From Tipula vernalis (Eukaryota > Arthropoda > Insecta > Diptera > Tipulidae), in contig OY282558.1 in the NCBI GenBank assembly GCA_958295665.1, forward strand, positions 337,625,106 through 337,689,105: DNA of 64,000 nucleotides, written 5' to 3'. Shown piece after piece: positions 55,100 to 64,000 of the stretch (positions within the stretch are counted from its first letter, which is position 1; each line of letters begins with the position of its first letter). Under the pieces are notes generated by a model that saw only the letters and a list, made by a program, of their open reading frames with translations, searched no databases and was not told where the DNA came from. Made by a program: the position numbers and the translations under genes.

Positions 55100-56420
55100 G
55101 ATGAATCAACAATTTGAATATGGATGTATATTCGAGACGGGCGGTTTATGTTAAGACAACTCAACATATATTTAGAATATTATAATATATTTAATTTCTT
55201 ATAGAGTAAATAAGCGTATCATTACGTTTCATCTCCTTCTGAGTATTGTAATTTTTATTATTATTATTTGAACTTGCGTCCGATCAAGGCATCTTGTATT
55301 TAATAATTTTCGCCTTATCGGCAATTAATGCGGAGTTACGCGGAGTCTTGTGTATTATTAAACAAGAGTTTTATTCCTCGTGAATAGAAAAACCGATATT
55401 TTCTTATGTTTTGTATGGCGAACATTTTTTTTTCGTCCTTTTATGGCCGCTTATTTTAAGTTCCATTTTTCACCTTTCGGTTCTTTTTATGATGGTGGCT
55501 CTGGTACTATACAATGCAATATAGCAAATTATATAGGAATACGGATTTGTATATTTTGGAAGGAGGACATCGGGCGTTACGTAAACTACAAACAAAATGT
55601 ATGTACGGTACATACTTTAAAAATGAAATACATATATGAGTTGGATTAGGCTGGAAAAAATCCGTTTTTGGTTTAACTCTATTAAAAAATTATTAAAAAA
55701 GGTGGAAAGAATGCAGCCAATATTTTTGAACCAATTGTTTTTTGTGTTCAAATATTTTATGAATTCTGATGACATGACTACACTACATTGTATGTATGTA
55801 GGTACTCCCCAGTTAACAAACAATCAGCAAAAACAGTATACCGATACAATATTTTAATTTCATTATGCAAAAAATAATTGGTAACGTTATACATGCCATA
55901 AAAGCATAAAATTGTAGAATTAAATAATAAATATGTTGTAATTATAATTGAAGAAAATAAATTCTTTAATGTAACGTAATCTTAAATGGAAATTGTTAAG
56001 CTATGAGTATGTTGTTTTCTTCGTAGAAAAAAAGCCGATTCCACTAATCGGAATTAGACATTTTAAAGTTTAAACTTAATTAAAGTAAAGTTAGCAGAAA
56101 AAATCTTCAATGTCGGTATACATATATTGTGGTGACAGAATTTATTGAAATTTTAGGCAAAAACCATATTTATGTAAAATGGAAACTGCAGAGGATTCAA
56201 ATTGGTGAAAAGAAAAAAATGTTTATATTGAATGTGACAGAAGACTAAGAAAAATTTTAGAAGAAAAGCACAGGAGATCCAAAATAAATTTTTAAAACGA
56301 TTAGCTTTTAATATATTTTTACCTTATAAAGATATAATTAAATTATAAACCATTAATAAAAAGTAAAAATGAAATATACATGTAGAGGTCCACACCAAAA
56401 CGCTATATGTCAATCATAAA
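55100..56420. other. No recognisable gene
   Basis: AT-rich; frames at 55380-55857 on either strand show no family motif. Confidence 0.4.
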
Positions 56421-56425
56421 TGATT

Positions 56426-57991
56426 TTAAACAATTTGAGAAAATTTGATTACGTCATTAATGTCTAAATCAAGCTCTATTCCACAAAGGGGAAGCAATTT
56501 CTTGTATAAGTATAGATAAATTGGGTCAATCATAATTTGAATATTTTTGCTTTCATACAAATGCCAATCATTTCCCAAAGTCTTTACATTGCCATGTTTG
56601 GAATAAATTTCGTAATAGTGCCCTTTTTTTGTAATAATTGCCACTTTTCTCAAGTCTTTTTCGATGGGGCAAAGACTCGATCGGCCGGTAAAAAACTATG
56701 TGCTTTAACTGGGAAATATAGTTCAATTTTTTGCAGTGATGAAAGTGCTTTGTGTAGGAGCCAAAACATCAAGCTGTGAAGTAAATGTTGATTTTTGTTT
56801 TGATCCCCACAGCCATCGCAAAACAATCTCAATGTTTCTACATCTTCAAATTCAATATTCTCTAGATGATTGAGCAATGCTGAACTTACATACACCAGCT
56901 TGAGCTTCACTCCACTGGTAAAACGTAGGGTCTTTAGTATCCCTTGCAGTCATTGTATAAATACTTAGTTGTCTTAAATAAAATGCATCCCCTATCGGAG
57001 ATTTAGGTAACGGCTGTACCTGTTGCAGGTCAAAGCACAGTGTTAGTGATTTAGGTACATGTTTTTTAAGTAATTTATAAAATATGTTCGCTTTTAATTT
57101 ATGTACCCTGTGCTGAGTTCTGTATTCCTGTTTCATCATTTTATCTTTCTCTAATTTTATTTTGTTTTTTAGCATGAAACAAGTTCCACAAACATCAGAT
57201 GCTGGAGTAGAAAATCCAATATTTAAAGTATTAAATAATATCCAGAAAAATGTTTTCTTTACTTTGAGTGTTTCATTAACCGAATCATTATACATATTTC
57301 GTACTTTTGCTATACTCAACTCACTTGACAAATAACAGCGAACAGATTTCTGTCTGTTGTAGTGGCTCTCTTTTGCAGGAACTGACTTCAAAAACATGAT
57401 AACCTTTTCTCGCTTGGCGCTGTGTTTTGTTGCCTTTCTATCACCACCACGGCTTTTCTTGGGTATGTCTCCATTGTACAACGTCTTTGCAATAGTCGGC
57501 GATTATTAATTAAAAATGTCGCCTGAAAGAATTTTTTGCACGCACAAGTCGGCTACTTTTTACTTAACACAAAATAGGCACATGAAAATTTTCGGGGTTT
57601 ATGTTTTTCAGATGCAGATGGGCGATGCTGTTGTGATCTATAGGGTGCAATAAATCGTGTCAAAAATTGATCTTGTGGAACTTCGCTTTTATTCTTATAC
57701 AGAAATTCCCTTTGTTTTATAAGGTCCATAATACTGACAGTTTGACATTTAAATTTACTTTTTCCTTTATGATCGCAGGGCCTCTTGAACTGCAATGCTA
57801 AAGGATCCTTATTTGAATACCTAAAACAAGAAACGTTACATGACATATTATGGATAAAATTTTTGAAGATAAGTGAATCGAAACGTTATTGTAAACACTT
57901 ACTTTTTGGCACATGCTTCTCGTCTCTTATCTTGCCATTGCGACACACGCTTTCGTTGACCTTGGTTAAGTTGGCCCACAGTTGACTCCAT
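56426..57991 (-). pseudogene. Insect DDE-type transposase-like gene with one intron
   Basis: Starts at 57991 (MESTVGQLNQGQRKRVSQW). Exon 1 ends in AAAAA before GTAAGT (57902). An 82-bp intron ends in TTTTAG (57821), and exon 2 continues in phase with YSNKDPLALQFKRPCDHKGK. Recognisable blocks: CKFKCS-like start, CKKFFQATFLINNRR, HYNRQKSVRCYLSSELSIAK, STPASDVCGTCFMLKNKIKL, LTLCFDLQQVQPLPKSPIGD, FYLRQLSIYTMTARD, FYQWSEAQAG, LRLFCDGCGDQNKN and HSFLPADRVF. This is a widespread, mostly unnamed insect transposase-like family with conserved C.TC, DLQ, W.E and SD.C..QNKN motifs. Stop at 57553 and at least two frame changes (near 57490 and 56900) make it defective. Superfamily placement is uncertain. 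Confidence 0.72.
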
Positions 57992-58094
57992 GATACGGTC
58001 TTTTAATCAAAATCTCATTAAATACTATGTTTCTTCACAAACAAAGCTATAATGTTTTATTTTGTTTTCTCTGTCTGGGGCGCTATCATGAAAT

Positions 58095-58735
58095 CCGGAC
58101 GGTAAATTTTAGCGGTAATAGGCAATTCTATGAAAAATTTAGAATAAATTCAAAAAATGCTCAAATTTACCCAAGTTATTTAGTATTGTTACGTTTTTTC
58201 CTTGTCACTCAAGGTTCGTGTCACTGGATTGTGAATAAAATAAAATCAATTCAATTTTTCAACAACGGATTTATTTATTTTCACACGAAAATTATTACAA
58301 CACAATTTATTAATTTTAATTCACAAAATCACTTTATATAAATTATTCACACAATTTTACTGTACACTTGTAAATTTTATTTCGCACAAAAGCACTTTTT
58401 AAATCACTTTTAATTCCTTTTTAATCTTTACACTATCGCTTACCAAATACTAATAATCCAATTCGACTTCGTTCGCCTTGTTATATACACAAACCAAACT
58501 TCTAGAAAGCTTATGACTTTTCAAGTTAGAATAGCGTAGAAACATTTAGAACAATTTTATCATGGAAAATTCCATTTTAGTACAGTTAAACATTGAGCTA
58601 TTACAATTAATATTATTTTGTACAATTACAAAACACCAACAGTTTTCACTTACTTAAAAATAAAAAAAGCAAAATTTTTATTTTTGAATTTTTTTATTTC
58701 GTTTTCATAGAAATGTTTCGTACCGCTAAAATATT
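58095..58735. repeat. Inverted repeat pair around an LTR-like insert
   Basis: aaattttagcggtaata...ttctatgaaaaattta (58102-58145) recurs inverted at about 58690-58735 (ttcatagaaatg...taccgctaaaatatt). About 35 bp match imperfectly, as in an old MITE split by an insertion. Confidence 0.5.
58187..58641 (-). repeat. Possible solo LTR
   Basis: On the minus strand it starts TGTTGGTGTTTTG and ends ACGTAACA. A TATATAA box lies at about 58485, with GCGAACGAAG downstream and AATAAATAAA toward the 3' part. Those are LTR-like promoter and polyadenylation features. The flanking 5-mers (agtat, gtttt) do not match, so a TSD is not supported. Confidence 0.45.
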
Positions 58736-58739
58736 ATCG

Positions 58740-59290
58740 ATGATCCCACATGTATGTATTCACATTAACAACCATATATATATATATTCTCACCGCCTCA
58801 CCATTTGTTACACGTTACTGATTTTTATTTAAACATGCCAAGCATAAAGTTGGATTATCCTCACTTTGCCTGCAATATTTTGATACTACTACGTTCTAAA
58901 ATCGCAAACGTGAGTATCTGGATTGGATTATAATGTGAAAAGACTTTTTTATGGTGACACTCAATGTATTATATACATAGGTATCTGCATGTCACAAAAG
59001 AATTTTCATAGAATTTTCGCATAGAATGAGTGCAGGTGGGGAAGCCCTCCAGTTTTTTTTTTTTTTTTTTTGTTAAGGAAAATGTTACGTTTTGTTGGGA
59101 CAAGAATAGCAGAAACTTTATCCAGTAAAATTGTTACGTTTTGGTGCAATTCGTCGATATTATAACGGTGTATAACGAAATTTGACCCGTGTTTCTGCAA
59201 CTTCTGCAATATATGAAATGTAGCGTTTTGGTGTGAACCTAGTTCACACATAGTTTCTATGTAATTTTACGCAAAATTTATTTTAACATC
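58740..59290. other. No recognisable gene
   Basis: Contains a T17-18 run at about 59053-59071 and an AT microsatellite near 58778. No gene seen. Confidence 0.45.
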
Positions 59291-59294
59291 GACA

Positions 59295-59420
59295 ATTTCG
59301 CCAAGTCGACATTTTTGAATCGACATTTTATAAAGCGACATATTGTTCAAGTTGACGTTTTTCTAGTCGATGTTTTTGTAGTCGACATTATTTTGTGGAA
59401 TCGACATTTTAAAATTCGAT
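59295..59420. repeat. GTCGACATTTT minisatellite
   Basis: About seven degenerate units of 15-19 bp (rtcgacattttt.aa). The layout recalls the arrays at 4.4, 6.1, 21.5 and 24.5 kb, but the facing inverted array was not found. Confidence 0.7.
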
Positions 59421-60208
59421 ATTACATACCCAACCCACATTTGATCCATATAAAATTAGAATTAAAATTATTTACTCAAGCCTTAACCCAAATTCAGAGT
59501 GTGATCTGATGAACTTTTTTATTAATTTGAGATCCCATATAAAATTTGACCTGCAACTCTGTATGGAAATTCCCTTTTAGGGCCCATAAAACAAACTCAC
59601 AGTTCTCTTAGCATTTTATTTGAGGCTTGAAATTTTGTACGTATGATACAGATAGATTAAGATGTTCAAACACTTCAATACTGTTTATTTCATAAGTAAA
59701 ATAGAAGAAGGGTGTTTCATTAGTTTTTGAGGACTTCAAGCAAATTGGTTTATTATGTACTGTAATTTTAGGAATTTATGTTTCTATTTTACAAGCATAT
59801 ATTGAAGCCCCATTCAATATTGCAGATGCAGTTTATGGTTGAACTTTCCCTAAAGATCCATGACAAACTTTTTAAGCTACATATTTGTAGGAATGTTAAT
59901 TTATCATCCGTTAGGTTATGCTGGCATATACAGTGGTGCTTTACTATGTAGGGGTACGCATGTACTTTTTAATTTTTTGGAATGTTAATTAATTCATGTA
60001 ATTTCTAATATGCTACCGGTGATTAGACCATTTTAAATGTGTTTTTATTAACATGTAGAAGTATATTAGTATTTACGAACAATCATTCAACGAAACCGAC
60101 TAATAGACAGAATTTTATTTATTTAATTTTAATTTATATGAAAATTCTAGACAATTCAATCCAGTTTCGAATTGATGAGCTGTCTATTTAATTTATCGTC
60201 ATCTACGA
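59421..60208. other. No recognisable gene
   Basis: AT-rich spacer up to the T-run that marks the 3' tail of the following minus-strand Jockey-like element. Confidence 0.4.
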
Positions 60209-60299
60209 ACTTTTTTTTTATTTTTTTTATTAAAAATGAATTTATTACAACGGATTTTCAATCATCTATATTGACTATTCCCCATAACTATGTTTGAAA

Positions 60300-62710
60300 T
60301 TAATTTAATTTAGCGGTTCGAAGCCGTCTCACTAAATTGGTGTTTTCCAGCATACTTCGGATGTCGTCATTTTGGTGTGGACTAAGACGCTCCAACTGTT
60401 GTTTCGCGTGTCTTTTGATTTCTTCGCTGACGTATTCCATCTTTAAATCCTTATGTAGGTTGTCATTTCTTATGTACCACGGTGCATTCACTATGCCAGG
60501 TAGGATTTTTTTTTCGAAACCTTGAATTATTTTAATGGTGATCTTCTTGGAACAACCCCAAAGCTGAATACCGTAAGTCCTTATTGGTTTTAATATTGGT
60601 TTTAATGTTAGCTCAGAGTGCCTTCTTATGAGCCAGTACATGTTCCTGTATTTGATGTTTTATTCTTCCTTTTTCTTTTTCACATTCTTTTCCATTTTAA
60701 CTTAGCATCGAGAGTCACGCCAACTTTTTGGTTTGTAAAATTAACATGTACTGATTTCGCTTCATTCAGCTTGATTTGCCACCTTTTCGTCCAGTTGCTC
60801 GCTGTGTTAGTGGCTCTCTGAAGTATTCTTGTCGCTTCTTAAGATAAGATACAGCTGTCTCTAGGACGCTGCATTGCGGAATTCCAGCTGATATTTTCTT
60901 TAATTCAGAGTATTCTCCTTCATATTTAACCCGGAAGTAACGATCTGTTATGTAAGATTTAAGAATCTCATAAAACTGGTTTGGTAAATCTCGATGCAGT
61001 TTAAATTCTAGTCCTTGATGTCGCACTTTGTCAAAAGCCTGAGCTACATCCAAGAAGATACTTGAACATACTTTCAGTTTTTCAAGCACATCTTCAACTA
61101 CGTTTGTAATTCTATGCATTGTTCGCAGTGGAGTGATTTTCTCTAAATCCAAATTGATGTGGAGGAATTCGATTTCTTTCTTCTATTGTTGGTTTTAACC
61201 TCTTCAGCAGTAGTCTGTCTAAAATTTTTGAAATTATTAGAACCAAAGAAATCGGTCTAGACGATTTTTTGTTATTAGCTGGTTTATTTGGTTTTGGTAT
61301 CACGATAATCTCTGCCACCTTCCATTGGCTTGGGACATATTTCAGTCTGAACGTTGCGTTGATTATTTGGAGTCATTTTCTTAGTCCTTTTTCAGATAAT
61401 TCTTTAACTATTTGGCCTGTAATTAGATCGTATCCAGGAGATTTTCTTGAATTTAAGTTATTCATTATTTCTCTCAGCTCTTGTAGTGTAACTTTACGTA
61501 TATCAAGTTCATCCACTTTGTTTACTGGAGTTATATATTCATCTGATGATTGTCTAGGCAGAGGTTGGAAGGTTTATTCCAGGTATTCAGCAAACACCGT
61601 GGCTTTTTTCTTGGCGCTTCTAGCCCAGCTTCCATCGTCACATTTAATTGGTGGTACCAGCACTTTTGATCTCTTCAGAGATTTTACCACTTTACAAAGC
61701 GAGTACTCAGTATCTTTTTCTCCAGTTAGACCTCTCAAGTATTTGTTGATAGTTGTGTTCTTAATTTCCTTGATTAGATTTTTCAGTTTATTACATAGAT
61801 AATTGAGTACTTTTTTATTTTGGTGTGCACGATTCCTGCGTCAGGCTTCCGTGCTTTCCTTTTCTCTCGAACCAATTCTCTAACTTCCAAAGGATGGCTT
61901 GGAGCCTTATTCAACTTCTTGTGGCTAGTAGGGTACCCTTCCAAGCTGCTTTTTGAATATTATCATTAAATAATTCTAGTTCCTCTTCTATCTGTGTCGG
62001 TGTTTTAGTTGGCACTGGCAGTTCAATGTTCAAATTAATAAGTTTCTGGTATAGGTCCCAATTAGTTTTATCCTTTGTTAACCTAGGCGGACTTTCTTTA
62101 TTAACTACAGTTGAGCTGATAGTCATGATAACGGGTGAATGATCAGACGAGAGTTCCTCACTGTTCTCAACACAAATGTAGTTTTCGTATATTCCTTTTG
62201 TTATATAAAAGTCTATAACGTCAGGTATTTTGCTGCTATCCACCGGCCGGTGCGTTGGCTTGCTTCCCCAATAGGTATTTTTCGAGGTGAAATCACCTCC
62301 AATGATGAAGTTTGGTCCTAGCGATTTTAACAAGGTAGTGTAGTCTTCCTCATTTAAGTTATGTCGTGGAAGGCAATAAATTGAAGAGACACCATATTCT
62401 TTATTATTGTTTATTTGTACTTTAATAGACATAACTTGCATAGTTGCGGTTTCAATATGTCCTAGTTCATAATGCTTGATGTTATCTTTAATTATTATTA
62501 TTGATCCTCCTCTAATATTTCCTGCTGGCTGGATTAAGTGGTAACAATGGTATTCTCGTATATTAACACATGAAGTTTTGGTAAAATGGGTCTCGGATAC
62601 TAGGCAAATATCTTTTTTTTCTGTGTTCAGGAACATTTCTAATTCTTGAATGTGTTGCATTAGTCCATTTACATACATTCCAGATGACTATTCTTAACTA
62701 ATTTGTTTAA
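60300..62710 (-). pseudogene. Jockey-like ORF2, copy B (EN intact-looking, RT deleted)
   Basis: EN (61911-62678): CLVSETHFTK, GSIIIIKDNIKH, FIIGGDFTSKNTYWGS and ELSSDHSPVIM; the E, D and SDH residues are present. RT: AEIIVIPKPNKPANNKKSSR and PHQFGFRENHSTANNA (61112-61318), FLDVAQAFDKVRHQGLEFK and ISAGIPQCSVLE (60766-61152). The sequence then jumps within a few residues to TQRATGRKGGKS, a stretch that normally lies after the ADD active site. About 60 residues, with the catalytic pair, are missing. The C-terminus YGIQLWGCSKK, NAPWYIRNDNLHKDLKMEYV and NTNLVRRLRTAKLN ends at 60300. Frame changes separate the blocks. Confidence 0.88.
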
Positions 62711-62719
62711 TACATCATG

Positions 62720-64000
62720 GATGAGATTTCATCCATGACTTGGCGGTTATTTAACCGTTTATTTAAACCTTCTAAGGCTCGTGCTTGTTTAGCTAATCGC
62801 ATATTTAAGGCTTCAACGCAGTATTCTTTCGAGGATGCTATCACTTGTCCTTGTTGGTTGATGTTGCACAATTTCTGAGAAGGTATTACGTTCTGGTGGT
62901 TTTGGAGTAGGAGGTCTAAGTTCCACTTGCTTGATGTGTTGTTTTCGCCCGTTTGTGTTCACGCTATTTTATGAAACTTGGTGGGCTTTATTTCTTAATT
63001 GTTTTAAAGTTTTAGCTACTTCACAACCTCTGTAGTTGGCAGGATGTTGCCCTTTGCAGCTTATGCATTTTGCAGGAACATTTTTATTCTCCGTACAGTC
63101 TAATGCATAGTGTTAAACCAGCACATCTCACGCACCGTGGCTCGGCTATGGTCATAACTTTGACATTTCTTCCATTGCGGTATTAAACCGGGGGTTTTTC
63201 TTAGTGATTCAATCTTAACTCTCATGTTAAGGATAGCTTTTATACTGAAAATATCTTCAATTTTCTGTTTATTATTATAGTTAGCATGAATAATGGAAGC
63301 CCCCTTTTGATTACTTTGCTCCCCTGAGCATTTCTTTCCGTTCTATTTTAAGAATATTAACTGCATTTTCTATTAGCAGCCCTCTTTGATTTAGAAGGCC
63401 TCGAGCCATTACTTTAATTTTGCGGTCATTTTTATTTTCGTATGTGTACCATTCGTTTCCTTGTTCATTGAGCTTGTTTGCCAGTAGGCTCTATAGGTGT
63501 CAAAGTTTGACGTATTAATCTTCCATATGTTGTTGTTAAGAGACACCACGCGGTACTCTTTTTTTGTCACCGATTTTAGTATTGATTGCACCTTACCATA
63601 ATCGGTAATGCCGATAATATTGATTGGCATAGCCCGTACCAGGTTATATTACGGTGTTTTTCGTTTATTACTACTGTTTCCACTAGTTGATGGTTGCCTA
63701 TAATCATCTTCAGGCGAGGATTTGGCTTTCCTTTTTCTATTTGATTTTTTATTAGTTTTTAACGTCCAGGCTAGGGATTCCAATTTATCGATAAATTATA
63801 ATATTTACTTCGGTTTTATCGATAATTTATCGATAACTTGGAATCCCTAGTCCAGGCGTATTGTCTGATTTCTTTTCAAGTTCTTCTTCATCGGTATGGT
63901 AATCTTGTTCTTTAGTGTTGTTTATAAAAGCCAGAGGCTTCTTCGGAACCTTTGTTTGAAGAGCATTTTCTCGTTTTCTAGCTTAGCTTCATAACTGCGC
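62720..64000 (-). pseudogene. Jockey-like ORF1 (gag), copy B, partial
   Basis: Minus strand: INIIGITDYGKVQSILKSV and VVSLNNNIWKINTSNFDTYR (63409-63630), the gag central domain. LRKTPGLIPQWKKCQSYDHSR (about 63200-63130) follows, then the zinc-knuckle motif KCISCKGQHPANYRGCEVAK (about 63060-63000). Stops and frame changes are present, and one knuckle has lost Cys. A 78-bp MITE sits in its N-terminal part. The start lies beyond the window edge. Confidence 0.8.
63772..63849. mobile_element. hAT-type MITE with perfect 8-bp TSD and TATCGATA motifs
   Basis: A 78-bp palindromic element with ends tagggattccaa/ttggaatccctа in inverted orientation. It is flanked by gtccaggc on both sides (63764-63771, 63850-63857). 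It contains three tatcgata cores. The 8-bp duplication fits hAT; it is inserted in the Jockey-like gag frame. Confidence 0.9.

Larger units (their letters stand above)
60209..64000 (-). mobile_element. Jockey-like non-LTR element, copy B, runs off the window
   Basis: T-run at 60209-60230 (A-tail on the minus strand), 3' UTR about 70 bp, ORF2 (62710-60300) and ORF1 (beyond 64000 to about 62720). Same family as copy A at 46.4-49.6 kb and in the same orientation, with better preserved endonuclease but a deleted RT active site. Confidence 0.85.

Noticed and set aside
61269..61802. 177-residue plus-strand ORF
   Set aside because: Antisense of the Jockey-like RT region on the minus strand; hydrophobic appearance only.

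Overview
This window is AT-rich animal nuclear DNA, almost certainly from an insect or another arthropod. The evidence is the mix of transposable elements: BEL/Pao, Ty1/copia, Ty3/gypsy, Jockey-like and other non-LTR elements, Penelope-like elements (PLEs), Tc1, mariner, hAT and Harbinger-type MITEs, MULE and tnp2/CACTA-like genes. Short GT-AG introns also occur. I find no clear single-copy host gene, no rRNA or tRNA, no CRISPR array and nothing bacterial. It is a nested TE graveyard holding a few recent insertions.

Layout, left part. 0.5-3.5 kb: palindromic repeats beside a PLE with 127-bp inverted terminal repeats. 4.0-6.3 kb: a non-LTR RT scrap, then a Foldback-like element with 17-bp minisatellite arms around a MULE-type transposase relic. 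7.1-11.3 kb: a Harbinger-like scrap and a Tc1 relic broken by a non-autonomous LTR element. 11.3-20.1 kb: degenerate repeats, a non-LTR endonuclease scrap, an 8-bp-TSD hAT MITE, BEL and gypsy relics, a Myb/SANT-like gene with introns, and a mariner tail. 20.5-25.2 kb: a tnp2-like transposase gene split by a second Foldback-like element, which contains a 173-bp satellite array and a large hairpin.

Middle part. From 28 to 38 kb lies a copia element (minus strand), interrupted by a complete-looking BEL/Pao element (29020-34490) and by a truncated PLE (about 36058-37200). The two BEL LTRs look identical, but the polyprotein has lost its RT core and RNase H without losing frame. It therefore looks like a defective element that moved recently with help in trans.

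Right part. A nearly full-length Jockey-like element with an A-tail (40.8-45.1 kb) is followed by a minus-strand Jockey relative (46.5-49.6 kb) and a BEL gag scrap. Next come a second BEL relic (51.5-55.1 kb) carrying a 3-bp-TSD MITE and a hairpin mutation, a minus-strand DDE-like transposase gene with one intron, and a possible solo LTR. A second copy of the 46.5-kb Jockey family runs off the window end, with a hAT-type MITE in its gag.

The coding regions do not form a cellular pathway. They are element-encoded replication proteins, nearly all broken. Insertion order can be read in several places: BEL and PLE into copia, MITE into BEL, MITE into Jockey gag, Foldback into tnp2-like gene, LTR element into Tc1. 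All assignments rest on reading motifs by eye; no database search was run.
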